Assembly: GCA_001898485.1 (NCBI GenBank)
Contig: MKTY01000024.1
Span: forward strand, 186,001-250,000
From: Sphingobacteriales bacterium 46-32
GTDB lineage: Bacteria; Bacteroidota; Bacteroidia; Chitinophagales; Chitinophagaceae
Direction of reading: 5' to 3'
DNA: 64,000 nt
The notes under the pieces were generated by a model. That model made no database searches. It worked only from the letters and a program-made list of their open reading frames with translations, and was not told the origin of the DNA. Every line of letters begins with the position of its first letter. The stretch's first letter is position 1. The position numbers and the translations under genes are program-made. This document shows positions 45,452-54,137 of the stretch, piece by piece.

Positions 45452-47104
45452 ATGCTGTCTGTATTATCCATAAAGAACTATGCTATCATTGATGAACTGG
45501 TTATTGATTTTTCCGGTCGGCTGAATGTGATCACCGGTGAGACCGGTGCGGGTAAATCAATTATTGTAGGTGCGCTTGGTTTGATCCTGGGCGAGCGGGC
45601 CGATTCGTCGGTCCTGGTCAACAAGGATAAAAAATGCGTGGTCGAAGGCGTTTTTAAAAATGATCAGAAAAGTGTTCGTCGTTTCCTGAAAGAACAGGAG
45701 CTGGATGTGGAGGAGGAGCTGGTGATCAGACGTGAAATAGGCAGTAATGGTAAATCACGCGCTTTTATCAACGACAGCCCTGTTAATCTTTCTCAGCTCC
45801 AGGAACTGAGTACGCTGCTGGTAGATTTGCATCGTCAGTTTGATACACTCGAAATCGGTGAAAGTGATTTTCAACGGCAGGTGCTTGATGCACTTGCTGG
45901 CAACCAGAGCCGCCTGGAAACTTACCAGCAATGTTATACCCAATGGCAGGAAATAAAGAAAGCGCTGACTGGTTTAAAAACACAGAAACTACAGTTTGAC
46001 AGAGAAGCGGATTATAACCGGTTTCAGTATAATGAGCTGGAAGAAGTTGGCCTGCGCGGCAATGAGCTGGAAGATATAGCAGCCGAACTTAAAACCCTTT
46101 CGCATGCCGAGGATATCAAAGGCGCTTTGGGGAGGGCATATGAAGTGCTCGAGGAAGCCGAGCAGCCCCTGGTACAGCAGCTGAAAAGTCTGGTACAGCA
46201 GCTCAGCCCGTATAGTGCTTATCATACGGATTTGCCGGCGCTTACACAACGCCTGCAGGCGGCACAGGTAGAGCTGCAGGATATTGCAGACGAATTGGAT
46301 CGCATTAGCGGGCATGTGCAGTATGACCCGGCCCGTATTGAACAGTTAAATGAACGCCTTTCTGCGGGCTATCGCCTTCAAAAAAAACATGGTGTGAGCA
46401 GCACCGCTGAGCTGCTGCAGATCCAGGCTGGCCTGGAAGAAAAACTGCAGGCCGTTCTCCAAATCGATGACCAGATAGCAGAAAAAGAAAAAGAGACGCA
46501 GCGACTCGAAAAACAGGCAGTTCAGCTGGCCGCGCAACTTACCGAAGCGCGTACACGCCAGGTAAAACCGCTGGAAGAAAAAGTAAATAAATTGCTGGCA
46601 CAGGTAGGTATGCCCAATGCCAGATTGCAGGTGTCTGTACAATCCGTGGCATTGCAGGCAGACGGAGCTGACAGTATTGAATTTCTTTTCGATGCCAATC
46701 GAAGCGGCCAGTTTCAGCCCGTGCGAAAAGTGGCCAGTGGCGGCGAACTAAGCAGGCTCATGCTTTGTATCAAATCGCTGGTAGCGCAGAAAATGGATTT
46801 GCCCACACTCATCTTCGATGAAATTGATACGGGTATATCAGGCGAAGCTGCCCGCCAGGTGGGCCTGATCCTCAAAGAACTTGCAGCCAGCCGTCAGGTA
46901 ATCTGTATCACACATCAGCCGCAGATTGCAGGTAAGGGCGATGCTCATTTCTATGTGTATAAAGAAGCTGGCCGCGATAAGGTAAAAACACATATCCGCC
47001 TGTTGAGTACAGATGAACGTATTGCCAGTATTGCCCGTATGCTGAGTGGAGAAAAACCCACGGCAGCTGCTATCGAAAATGCACGCGAAATGGTAGAGGG
47101 TTAA
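45452..47104 (+). CDS. recN: DNA repair protein RecN
   Basis: This 550-residue SMC-like ATPase has Walker A GETGAGKS at residues 29-36, long central coiled coils, and the C-terminal signature KVASGGELSRLMLCIKSL followed by Walker B LIFDEIDTGISG and CITHQPQIAGKG. RecN acts at DNA double-strand breaks. The start at 45452 (MLSVLSIKNYAIID) matches the family. An upstream start at 45398 would add 18 poorly conserved residues. Two tiny membrane genes follow. Confidence 0.96.
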   Translation: MLSVLSIKNYAIIDELVIDFSGRLNVITGETGAGKSIIVGALGLILGERADSSVLVNKDKKCVVEGVFKNDQKSVRRFLKEQELDVEEELVIRREIGSNGKSRAFINDSPVNLSQLQELSTLLVDLHRQFDTLEIGESDFQRQVLDALAGNQSRLETYQQCYTQWQEIKKALTGLKTQKLQFDREADYNRFQYNELEEVGLRGNELEDIAAELKTLSHAEDIKGALGRAYEVLEEAEQPLVQQLKSLVQQLSPYSAYHTDLPALTQRLQAAQVELQDIADELDRISGHVQYDPARIEQLNERLSAGYRLQKKHGVSSTAELLQIQAGLEEKLQAVLQIDDQIAEKEKETQRLEKQAVQLAAQLTEARTRQVKPLEEKVNKLLAQVGMPNARLQVSVQSVALQADGADSIEFLFDANRSGQFQPVRKVASGGELSRLMLCIKSLVAQKMDLPTLIFDEIDTGISGEAARQVGLILKELAASRQVICITHQPQIAGKGDAHFYVYKEAGRDKVKTHIRLLSTDERIASIARMLSGEKPTAAAIENAREMVEG

Positions 47105-47130
47105 GATGCCCGGGCAGGTATAATCAGGTT

Positions 47131-47382
47131 ATGAACGTTGTATATAAACTCCTTTTTTTCTTTCTCATATTTATTGTTACCGCACTGGCCGGGTACAAAG
47201 TGTATGTATTTTTTAATAACCGGATACAATCCAGTCGCCGGGGACGCGAAGTGGCATTGTATGCCATATTGCTGTTTGTTATCTGTATCCTGTTATTGTT
47301 TATTGCCTCGCTGGCTCTTGTATATGGATACGAATGGCTAAAAGGCTCGCCCGATGCTGTTCGGGAAACTGTACCCGCATGA
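47131..47382 (+). CDS. Small membrane protein, 83 residues
   Basis: This 83-residue protein has two hydrophobic helices (VVYKLLFFFLIFIVTALAGY and ILLFVICILLLFIASLALVYGY) separated by a basic loop with RRGRE. It lies 26 bp after recN, and its stop overlaps the start of the next small gene (ATGA). The family is not recognised. Its role, possibly in the envelope, is unknown. Confidence 0.7.
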   Translation: MNVVYKLLFFFLIFIVTALAGYKVYVFFNNRIQSSRRGREVALYAILLFVICILLLFIASLALVYGYEWLKGSPDAVRETVPA

Positions 47383-47585
47383 AAACCCGCTCCCTGCTGA
47401 TATTACTGTTGCTGCTGGCGTTGCTGATACCTTTTTATTTCCTGCAAAAGGCGTTGCAACGATGGGTACAGCCCCGCCTTTCGCTGGGCAGGCTCATGCT
47501 TTATCTGCTGGTCATGCTGGCGCTGGTTTTCGGCTATACTTTTTTGCTGGTATGGCTCACCGGTAAGCTATTTCCGCTTGCTTAA
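47379..47585 (+). CDS. Small membrane protein, 68 residues
   Basis: The ATG at 47379 overlaps the stop of the previous gene by 4 bp. The 68-residue product has two hydrophobic segments (LLILLLLLALLIPFYFLQ and LGRLMLYLLVMLALVFGYTF). It resembles its neighbour in layout, suggesting a translationally coupled pair. I chose this start because the longer open frame from 47334 would overlap the first gene heavily. No function is recognised. Confidence 0.65.
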   Translation: MKTRSLLILLLLLALLIPFYFLQKALQRWVQPRLSLGRLMLYLLVMLALVFGYTFLLVWLTGKLFPLA

Positions 47586-47624
47586 ACAGAACTTCTTATT
47601 TTTACCGCCACAAAATCAACAGCA

Positions 47625-48440
47625 ATGGCTAACAACTTACTGAAAGGTAAAAAGGGGATTATTTTCGGAGCTCTGGACGAAAAGTCTATTGCCTGGAAAA
47701 CCGCATTGAAATGTTATGAAGAAGGTGCACAAATCGTGCTCACCAATGCACCCGTAGCACTCCGCATGGGCGAAATAAACAAGCTGGCAGAAGCCTGTGG
47801 AAATGCACCCGTAATCGGAGCAGATGTAACCAATATGGACGATCTTAAAAACCTGTTTGAGAAATCAATCGAACACTTTGGCGGCAAGATCGACTTTGTA
47901 CTGCATTCCATTGGTATGAGCCTTAATGTGCGTAAAGGAAAACACTATACAGAACTGAATTATGAGTGGAATCAGAAGACACTTGATATTTCGGCCATGA
48001 GCCTGCATCGTGTATTGCGTACTGCCTGGGATATGGATGCCATCAACGATTGGGGTAGCGTAGTAGCCCTCACATACATTGCAGCACAACGTGTATTTCC
48101 TGACTACAATGAAATGGCCGATGCCAAATCATTGCTCGAAAGCGTAACCCGCAGCTTTGGATATCATTATGGTGCCAAACGCAAAGTGCGCGTAAATACC
48201 ATTTCCCAGTCGCCCACCCGTACTACGGCCGGCAGTGGCGTGAAAGGATTTGACGGCTTTATTAACTATGCCGAAGCAATGAGCCCGCTGGGTAATGCCT
48301 CTGCAGAAGATTGCGCCTCGTATTGTGTAATGATGTTTAGTGATATGACACGCATGGTGACCATGCAGAACCTCTTTCATGATGGAGGATTCAGCTTTAC
48401 CGGAGTGACACAGCAAGTAATCGACAAAATGAGCAGCTGA
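47625..48440 (+). CDS. fabI: Enoyl-[acyl-carrier-protein] reductase [NADH] FabI
   Basis: This 271-residue short-chain dehydrogenase family enzyme has GKKGIIFGALDEKSIAW for NAD binding, and YNEMADAKSLLE with the catalytic Tyr and Lys. TISQSPTRTTAGSGVKGFDGF is the substrate-loop region of Bacteroidota FabI enzymes. It performs the last reduction of fatty acid elongation. It ends before a strong hairpin terminator. Distance from the preceding small gene is 39 bp. Confidence 0.97.
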   Translation: MANNLLKGKKGIIFGALDEKSIAWKTALKCYEEGAQIVLTNAPVALRMGEINKLAEACGNAPVIGADVTNMDDLKNLFEKSIEHFGGKIDFVLHSIGMSLNVRKGKHYTELNYEWNQKTLDISAMSLHRVLRTAWDMDAINDWGSVVALTYIAAQRVFPDYNEMADAKSLLESVTRSFGYHYGAKRKVRVNTISQSPTRTTAGSGVKGFDGFINYAEAMSPLGNASAEDCASYCVMMFSDMTRMVTMQNLFHDGGFSFTGVTQQVIDKMSS

Positions 48441-48453
48441 TAAGCCGCTAAAC

Positions 48454-48496
48454 TATAAAGCAAAAGCCTCTGCACAGCAGAGGCTTTTGCTTTATA
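48454..48496. terminator. Bidirectional intrinsic terminator between fabI and a DUF2795-like gene
   Basis: A perfect 20-bp stem (48454-48473 with 48477-48496) closes an ACA loop between converging genes. A-rich and T-rich ends fit both directions. Confidence 0.85.
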
Positions 48497-48527
48497 AGGG
48501 ATTTTTTGCCGTTAACGGCTGGTGGTG

Positions 48528-48749
48528 TCAGTACTCGTCTTCGTTAAACAGGAAGTCGTCCTGCGTCGGATAATCAGGCCAGATGTCTTCAATAGTCTCG
48601 TACACATCGCCCTCATCTTCCAGTTCCTGCAGGTTTTCGACTACTTCGATAGGTGCGCCGGAACGGATTGAATAGTCAATCAATTCGTCCTTGGTAGCCG
48701 GCCAGGGAGCATCTTCCAGATACGAAGCTAATTCTAAGGTCCAAAACAT
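48528..48749 (-). CDS. DUF2795 domain protein, 73 residues
   Basis: This is a 73-residue acidic protein. WTLELASYLEDAPWPATKDELIDYSIRSGAP and VVENLQELEDEGDVYETIEDIWPDYP show the DUF2795 pattern. It is conserved in Bacteroidota and its role is unknown. It converges with fabI across a shared terminator. Confidence 0.85.
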   Translation of the reverse strand: MFWTLELASYLEDAPWPATKDELIDYSIRSGAPIEVVENLQELEDEGDVYETIEDIWPDYPTQDDFLFNEDEY

Positions 48750-48970
48750 CTTCTCAGGGTTTAATAATTAAAATAAGAGAATCAGGCAAAAACCGGGGCA
48801 GAATACCCCAAATTTTCCGCAAATGTAATTGTATTAACGAATTTTCCAAATCCTTAGTTGTATTGCCGTTTTTGAAGATTTTCTTAAAGATTTTGCCCTT
48901 GAGGCTGAATGAGTTTTGCCGCCGGGCCGGTTTTATGGATATTTGAGCAATTAAATCAATACTGCCCGGC

Positions 48971-49639
48971 ATGATTACAGGCAAGGATATTTATAAACGG
49001 TATGGCACGGTAGAAGTGCTCAAAGGTGTGGATATTTCGATTGGCAGGGCAGAAGTGGTGTCTATTGTAGGACCGTCTGGTTCCGGAAAAAGTACCCTGC
49101 TGCATATCCTCGGCACGCTCGACCAGGCAGATAAGGGCTCGGTGACCATGAATGGTGAGATGGTATCTGCACTGAGCGGCAACAAACTGGCTGCCTTCCG
49201 TAACCGGCATATTGGATTTGTTTTCCAGTTTCACCATCTTTTGCCCGAGTTTACGGCACTGGAAAATGTATGTATTCCCGGCTGGCTGGCCGGCCGGCGC
49301 AAAGGCGAAGTGAAAACAGCTGCCGCAGAATTGCTGGCAATGCTGGGACTGCAGCATCGTATAGACAATAAACCCAACCAGCTTAGTGGCGGGGAGCAAC
49401 AGCGGGTGGCTGTGGCCAGAGCACTGATCAATAAACCATCGATTGTTTTTGCAGATGAACCTACCGGAAACCTCGACTCTGCAAATGCCCGGGAACTGCA
49501 TCAGCTGTTTTTTGACCTCCGCAGCAAGTTTCAGCAAACTTTCCTGATTGTCACACACAACGAAGAACTGGCCCAACTCAGCGACCGCATTTTGCATATG
49601 CGCGATGGGAAGATTGTGGAGAACCTAACTGCAGGCTAA
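48971..49639 (+). CDS. ABC transporter ATP-binding protein, LolD-like
   Basis: This 222-residue ATPase has Walker [11 protein letters not shown]-loop FVFQFHHLLPEFTALENV, signature LSGGEQQRVAVARAL, Walker B IVFADEPTG and the H-loop His in VTHNEEL. The LolD/MacB subgroup works with membrane permeases in lipoprotein release or efflux. No permease gene is adjacent. It converges on the PduO-type gene (3 bp between stops). Confidence 0.9.
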   Translation: MITGKDIYKRYGTVEVLKGVDISIGRAEVVSIVGPSGSGKSTLLHILGTLDQADKGSVTMNGEMVSALSGNKLAAFRNRHIGFVFQFHHLLPEFTALENVCIPGWLAGRRKGEVKTAAAELLAMLGLQHRIDNKPNQLSGGEQQRVAVARALINKPSIVFADEPTGNLDSANARELHQLFFDLRSKFQQTFLIVTHNEELAQLSDRILHMRDGKIVENLTAG

Positions 49640-49642
49640 CCA

Positions 49643-50203
49643 TTATACGCGTGGCCGCCAGGGAATTTCTTCCGCATTTAGCAGCATGCCGGTATAACGT
49701 CCCAGCACAAAGAGGTAATCGCTCAGCCGGTTCAGGTATCTGATAATGATATTATCCACTTCCTGATCTTCCATTTCCAGCCGCACTACAGCTCTTTCTG
49801 CCCGGCGACACACACAGCGTGCTATATGCAGTTGCGATACAGTTACATGACCTCCGGGCAAAATAAAATGTTTCATCTCCGGCAGTGACTCATTCATCCG
49901 GTCTATTTCTTTTTCCAGCAGGGCGATATCTTCTTCTTTGAGGTCAGGAATACGCATACGTGTTTCCTTTACCGGATCACAGGCCAGTGCCGAGCCAATG
50001 GTAAACAACCGGTCCTGCACCTCTCGCAGTAATTGCCGGCTGGCTTCATCGGTAAGCATATCCAGACAAAGACCGATATGTGCGTTTAATTCATCTACTG
50101 TGCCATATGCTTCAATCCGCAAGTGGCTCTTTGGTACCTTGGTGCCGCCGATAAGTGAAGTAGTGCCTTTATCGCCCGTACGGGTATATATTTTCATTGC
50201 CAT
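49643..50203 (-). CDS. Cob(I)alamin adenosyltransferase, PduO type
   Basis: This 186-residue protein has the PduO-type motifs KIYTRTGDKGTTSLIGGTKVPK, GTVDELNAHIGLC, FILPGGHVTVSQLHIARCVCRRAER and LNRLSDYLFVLGRY. It adds the adenosyl group of ATP to cob(I)alamin to make the coenzyme B12 form. A 29-residue candidate gene lies just upstream. Other B12 genes are not visible nearby. Confidence 0.94.
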   Translation of the reverse strand: MAMKIYTRTGDKGTTSLIGGTKVPKSHLRIEAYGTVDELNAHIGLCLDMLTDEASRQLLREVQDRLFTIGSALACDPVKETRMRIPDLKEEDIALLEKEIDRMNESLPEMKHFILPGGHVTVSQLHIARCVCRRAERAVVRLEMEDQEVDNIIIRYLNRLSDYLFVLGRYTGMLLNAEEIPWRPRV

Positions 50204-50222
50204 AAAAGGCGGGTTTACATGA

Positions 50223-50312
50223 TTATTCTTCGGATTTGCCGTGCCAGCGGCGTGCCAGCCACGTAAAACAGCAAATCATGTATAAAAATACGAACAATAA
50301 GTTGAGCTGCAT
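50223..50312 (-). CDS. Candidate tiny membrane protein, 29 residues
   Basis: A minus-strand ATG at 50312 opens 29 codons: one hydrophobic helix (NLLFVFLYMICCFTWLA) followed by a basic tail (RRWHGKSEE). The layout, a membrane helix with a positive cytoplasmic end, suits a real small protein, and it is 19 bp upstream of the PduO-type gene. Evidence is weak since the frame is short and no ribosome site stands out. The remaining part of this roughly 310-bp gap shows no gene. Confidence 0.35.
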   Translation of the reverse strand: MQLNLLFVFLYMICCFTWLARRWHGKSEE

Positions 50313-50512
50313 GATCAGCTCAGCGTGAGTCGATATCCAGTAACCTACCGGATATGCTCATATTTTTCTTTTTGTTCGCATGTTGCCGGTCGTGGAGTCA
50401 AAAAACAATTAACCTCATTATTCAGACACATATTCATGCATAATATAAACTGTGAATTTCCAGTATATTTTTCAGGACGGTCATATCTTCTGAAACGCGA
50501 GGTAAATGCCGC

Positions 50513-51223
50513 TCAGGATTGTTTCTGAACTACGGCATGTTCATTCCGCTTGTCGCTTTCGATAACGCCGTCGCGGAGTCTTACTACCCGACGGGCATGG
50601 TTGGCAATATCTTCTTCGTGTGTTACCAGTACCACCGTGTTGCCACCGGCATGAATATGCTCGAAGATTTCCATGATCTCGTAAGAGGTGCGGGTGTCGA
50701 GGTTGCCGGTAGGTTCATCGGCAAGTATGAGTGAAGGATCATTGACGAGGGCGCGTGCAATGGCTACGCGTTGCGACTGGCCACCACTCAGCTCATTGGG
50801 TTTATGATGGGAGCGGTCAGAGAGGCGAACCATATCCAGCACGTGCAGCGCTTTTTCGGTACGTTGTTTTTTAGGTACACCGGCATAAACCAGCGGCAGG
50901 GCTACATTTTCCAGTGCCGTGAGTCGGGGCAACAGATGGAATTGCTGAAATACGAAGCCAATTTCCTTATTACGCACATCGGCCAGATCGTTGGATTCCA
51001 TTTTGCTCACATCTTTTCCATTGAGCATGTATTCACCGGAACTGGGTGTATCGAGGCAGCCGAGGATATTCATGAGCGTACTCTTACCCGAGCCGGATGG
51101 CCCCATAAGGGCAACGTAGTCATTTTTTAAAATATCAAGTGTCACACCTTTGAGCACTTCCAGCTCATTCTTTCCTATAAAATAGCTTTTGCGGATACCC
51201 TTGAGCTGAATGATAGCAGACAT
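50513..51223 (-). CDS. ABC transporter ATP-binding protein, MacB/LolD-like
   Basis: This 236-residue ATPase has Walker [11 protein letters not shown]-loop [18 protein letters not shown], signature [15 protein letters not shown], Walker [13 protein letters not shown] and His in [15 protein letters not shown]. The subgroup includes MacB-type efflux and LolD lipoprotein release systems. The neighbour gatC lies 41 bp upstream (51265-51555, same strand), with no permease adjacent. Confidence 0.9.
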   Translation of the reverse strand: MSAIIQLKGIRKSYFIGKNELEVLKGVTLDILKNDYVALMGPSGSGKSTLMNILGCLDTPSSGEYMLNGKDVSKMESNDLADVRNKEIGFVFQQFHLLPRLTALENVALPLVYAGVPKKQRTEKALHVLDMVRLSDRSHHKPNELSGGQSQRVAIARALVNDPSLILADEPTGNLDTRTSYEIMEIFEHIHAGGNTVVLVTHEEDIANHARRVVRLRDGVIESDKRNEHAVVQKQS

Positions 51224-51264
51224 ATCAGGTGTTTGACTTTTGATGAGGGCAGAGCCCGCAACGA

Positions 51265-51555
51265 TTATTTTTTGATCACTTTAGGAACAGTAAAAAAAGT
51301 ATCGGTATGAGCCGGAGCATTGCGCAAAGCCTCATCGCGGGACACAGAACCTTTTACTTCATCTTCCCGCAATACATTCACTTCGTCGGTCATAAAAATA
51401 AGCGGCTCTACCCCATTCAGATCCAGTTCGTCAAGTTTTTCAACAAAATGAATCATACGCTCCAGATCGCCCCTGATCTGACCTTTTTCATCGGCTGTAA
51501 AACGGAGGCGGGCGAGGTGGGACAGCTTATCGATCATTGCTTCGGTCACTTCCAT
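51265..51555 (-). CDS. gatC: Asp/Glu-tRNA amidotransferase subunit GatC
   Basis: This 96-residue protein has the GatC pattern [25 protein letters not shown] near the N-terminus, a central [21 protein letters not shown] and a C-terminal [33 protein letters not shown]. It bridges GatA and GatB in the amidotransferase that converts mischarged Glu-tRNA(Gln) or Asp-tRNA(Asn). GatA and GatB genes are not adjacent. It is followed by the MacB-like ATPase gene. Confidence 0.93.
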   Translation of the reverse strand: MEVTEAMIDKLSHLARLRFTADEKGQIRGDLERMIHFVEKLDELDLNGVEPLIFMTDEVNVLREDEVKGSVSRDEALRNAPAHTDTFFTVPKVIKK

Positions 51556-51657
51556 ACAACAAATATAAACATCCTGAACTTTCTTGCCCTCGTATTTAGG
51601 ATGACCGGAGAGCGGTTAATTTGCCCCTTCGGCAGGATACAAACAGCAACTTCTCAG

Positions 51658-51665
51658 TATCTTTG
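51658..51665 (+). promoter_or_regulatory. Candidate -7 promoter element for trpS
   Basis: TATCTTTG fits the TAnnTTTG -7 consensus and lies 37 bp before the trpS ATG at 51703. A TTG at 51621-51623 is too far upstream for a standard -33 spacing. Confidence 0.35.
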
Positions 51666-51702
51666 CGACCCTGTGCAGATAAACGGCACCGGAAATAGAA
51701 TT

Positions 51703-52707
51703 ATGTCAATCACGAAAGAAAGAGTAATGAGCGGAATCCGGCCTACCGGGTACCTGCATCTGGGGAATTATTTTGGGGCATTACGCAATTACGTGCGGAT
51801 GCAAAATGACTACGATTGCTATTTCATGGTGGCCGATTGGCACAGCCTCACCACTCACCCCGATACCGCCCAGCTCAGAGGAAGTGTAATGCGCGTTCTG
51901 GCAGAAAATATTGCTGCCGGCCTCGACCCTCAAAAGGCCTGCCTGTATACACAAAGTTCGGTTCCGGAAATAGCCGAGCTGTACCTGCTGCTCAATATGC
52001 TCGCCTATAAAGGAGAACTGGAAAAGACTACGACATTTAAGGATAAAGTGCGGTTGCAACCCGAGAATGTAAATGCAGGCCTGCTGACCTATCCTGTATT
52101 GATGGCCTCAGACATACTCATTCACCGGGCGCTGTATGTGCCGGTAGGGAAAGATCAGGAGCAGCATCTTGAAATGGCCCGCAATTATGTACAGCGGTTC
52201 AATCACCGCTATGGACAACTGTTTCCCGAGCCTTCCGCTTTTAATTTTGGCGAAGAGCTCCTGAAAGTGCCCAGTCTCGATGGTGCCGGTAAAATGAGTA
52301 AGAGCGAAAATCAGCTTGCTACACTCTATCTCGTAGATACAGACGATCAGATCCGAACCAAGATCAAAAAGGCCAAGTCAGATAGTGGCCCTGCTGAGCC
52401 CAATTCGGCTAAGCCCGACTACATCGAAAACCTCTTTAACCTTATGCGCCTGGTGAGTGCAGAAGAGGTGGTCAATAAGTTTGATGAGGATTACAATAAG
52501 GCCAGTATCCGTTATGGCGATATGAAAGCACAGCTGGCAGATGATATGATCCGGTTCATCACTCCCATCAGGGAGAAGGCGGAAGCTATATACAATGATG
52601 AAAAATATCTCCGGGAAGTGGTGGAAATGGGAGCCGAAAAGGCCCGTAAAAGCGCTGGCGAAACCATCCTGATGGTGCGGGAGGCAATGGGACTCAGGTA
52701 TTTCTGA
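51703..52707 (+). CDS. trpS: Tryptophan-tRNA ligase TrpS
   Basis: This 334-residue class I synthetase has HLGN at residues 19-22 (a HIGH equivalent), and GKMSKSEN later as the KMSKS loop. RPTGYLHLGNYFGALRN and ADWHSLTTH are typical TrpS blocks. ATG 51703 gives MSITKERVMSGIRPTG; the longer open frame starting at 51307 covers gatC on the other strand and has no homologous content. It charges tRNA-Trp. Confidence 0.96.
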   Translation: MSITKERVMSGIRPTGYLHLGNYFGALRNYVRMQNDYDCYFMVADWHSLTTHPDTAQLRGSVMRVLAENIAAGLDPQKACLYTQSSVPEIAELYLLLNMLAYKGELEKTTTFKDKVRLQPENVNAGLLTYPVLMASDILIHRALYVPVGKDQEQHLEMARNYVQRFNHRYGQLFPEPSAFNFGEELLKVPSLDGAGKMSKSENQLATLYLVDTDDQIRTKIKKAKSDSGPAEPNSAKPDYIENLFNLMRLVSAEEVVNKFDEDYNKASIRYGDMKAQLADDMIRFITPIREKAEAIYNDEKYLREVVEMGAEKARKSAGETILMVREAMGLRYF

Positions 52708-52803
52708 GGACTATAATACTGATACGCAACCAAACGGAAAGTTTTTATATATTCATTTTTTTAAAACCTCAAAAATACTCCACCAGCGCGGTGGCGGGAT
52801 GGT

Positions 52804-53439
52804 ATGGCAAAAGCAAGAAAACCAAAACACATAGCCGTAGCCGGTAATATCGGAGCGGGTAAAACCACATTGACAGAACTGCTGAGCAAACATTACAAGT
52901 GGATACCCAATTTTGAAGATGTTGATCACAATCCCTACCTCATGGATTTTTATGAGGATATGCCCCGCTGGAGTTTTAACCTGCAGATATACTTTCTCAA
53001 TAGCCGGTTACAGCAACTGGTAGATATTCAAAAAGGAACTGAAACCATTATTCAGGATCGTACCATTTATGAAGATGCCAACATCTTTGCTCCCAACCTG
53101 CACGAAATGGGGTTGATGAGCAAACGTGACTTCGATAATTATTTCAATTTTTTCCAGACGCTTAAAACCCTCGTTCAGCCTCCCGATCTGCTCATTTATC
53201 TCAACGCATCGGTGCCTACACTGGTGGGACAGATCCAGAAACGCGGCCGTGAATATGAGGAGAATATCCGCCTCGATTATCTCAAGCGGCTTAATGAATA
53301 CTACAACAAATGGATTGACGCCTATAAAGAAGGGCCATTGCTGGTGATCAACGTTGATAAAAATAAGTTTGCGGAAAAAGAGGAAGATCTGGGCGAGATC
53401 ATCAGCAAGGTCGACAGCCAGCTTTACGGATTGTTTTAA
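52804..53439 (+). CDS. Deoxynucleoside kinase
   Basis: This 211-residue kinase has a P-loop GNIGAGKT at residues 14-21, a DRTIYEDANIFAP motif for the catalytic and substrate loop, and RGREYEENI in the lid. It phosphorylates deoxynucleosides in the salvage pathway. It is 14 bp upstream of a TonB-like gene and 96 bp after trpS. The exact base specificity cannot be read from the sequence. Confidence 0.9.
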   Translation: MAKARKPKHIAVAGNIGAGKTTLTELLSKHYKWIPNFEDVDHNPYLMDFYEDMPRWSFNLQIYFLNSRLQQLVDIQKGTETIIQDRTIYEDANIFAPNLHEMGLMSKRDFDNYFNFFQTLKTLVQPPDLLIYLNASVPTLVGQIQKRGREYEENIRLDYLKRLNEYYNKWIDAYKEGPLLVINVDKNKFAEKEEDLGEIISKVDSQLYGLF

Positions 53440-53453
53440 AATAGCAGCTCCCT

Positions 53454-53924
53454 ATGCGTTTTTGGTTGATCAGTATCGCCATATTGATAAATGGTTGTCT
53501 GTATGCACAAAACGATACAGTAAAAAACATTGCAGATACGATAAGGCTGAATGAAGCGGCTCAGAACCCCGATAAAAAGACCTCCCGGGTGACCGTGCAG
53601 TCAGGTACCGGCTGGAAACAACGGGGCAATAGCTGGGAAGACCGCTGGCTAACTCACGTGGAAAAACAGTCGCTTGTAATTGCCGGCAAACTCCTGAAAA
53701 CAGACAGCACCAAACGTCTCTATAAAGCCTTTATTGAATTTACAATCAATGAAGACGGCACGCTACGTGATCTTAAAGTAACCTGTACACCTTCAAATAC
53801 AGTTGTGCAGCGGGAGTGCGAAAAAATAGCCCGCACCATGCCAGCCCACAAACCGGAATACCGGAATGGTAAATATGTACGTCCGCGCATTTATCAGCCG
53901 GTGGAGATTAAGGTCAATTACTGA
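53454..53924 (+). CDS. Secreted protein with TonB-like C-terminal domain
   Basis: This 156-residue protein has an N-terminal signal (MRFWLISIAILINGCLYAQ), a polar middle and a C-terminal beta-domain like TonB (LYKAFIEFTINEDGTLRDLKVTCTPS, then VQRECEKIARTMPAHKPEYRNGKYVRPRIYQPVEI). Such standalone domains are common in Bacteroidota. It lacks the transmembrane anchor and Pro-rich linker of a full TonB. Function is not known. A palindrome cluster follows. Confidence 0.75.
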   Translation: MRFWLISIAILINGCLYAQNDTVKNIADTIRLNEAAQNPDKKTSRVTVQSGTGWKQRGNSWEDRWLTHVEKQSLVIAGKLLKTDSTKRLYKAFIEFTINEDGTLRDLKVTCTPSNTVVQRECEKIARTMPAHKPEYRNGKYVRPRIYQPVEIKVNY

Positions 53925-53930
53925 TTAAAT

Positions 53931-53988
53931 CCCTGGTCTGTGTCTACCACTATCCCTGGTCTGTGTCTACACAGACCAGGGATAGTGG
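53931..53988. repeat. REP-like palindrome with 20-bp perfect arms plus direct repeat
   Basis: A 17-bp unit (CCCTGGTCTGTGTCTAC) occurs at 53931-53947 and again at 53954-53970. The second copy is part of a perfect inverted repeat: 53947-53966 and 53969-53988, 20 bp each, around a 2-base spacer. A related element is at 54100-54127. Confidence 0.85.
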
Positions 53989-54053
53989 ACATCCGCCAGT
54001 CAATGTGGCCGTAGCGTGAAAGCATATAAGCAGGAAGTAATTGTGTATGAAAT

Positions 54054-54085
54054 AAAAAAACCGGTTGTTGCTAGCAACAACCGGT
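54054..54085 (-). terminator. Perfect 26-bp palindrome and T-run, likely pckA terminator
   Basis: The sequence 54060-54085 is a perfect palindrome (ACCGGTTGTTGCT and its complement). On the minus strand it is followed by seven Ts (54060-54054), fitting termination of pckA, which stops at 54138. Confidence 0.75.
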
Positions 54086-54099
54086 GAATATTAAACCGT

Positions 54100-54127
54100 C
54101 CCTGGTCGGTGTCCACACCGACCAGGG
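54100..54127. repeat. REP-like palindrome related to 53931-53988
   Basis: Arms of 13 bp (54100-54112 and 54115-54127) flank a 2-base spacer. The sequence shares the CCCTGGTC core and the 2-base spacer with the longer palindrome at 53947-53988, differing by a matched change in each arm, so the pairing is conserved. Confidence 0.8.
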
Positions 54128-54137
54128 GGGAAAAACA

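Noticed and set aside
48754-48984. 76-codon minus-strand frame between the DUF2795-like gene and the LolD-like gene
   Set aside because: Low-complexity basic product with no recognisable pattern, overlapping the LolD start.
50325-50528. 67-codon plus-strand frame in the 50.2-50.5 kb gap
   Set aside because: Its end overlaps the MacB-like gene on the other strand and the product lacks any structure pattern.
51307-51702. N-terminal extension of trpS
   Set aside because: The extra 132 codons lie opposite gatC, while the TrpS family start aligns with the ATG at 51703.
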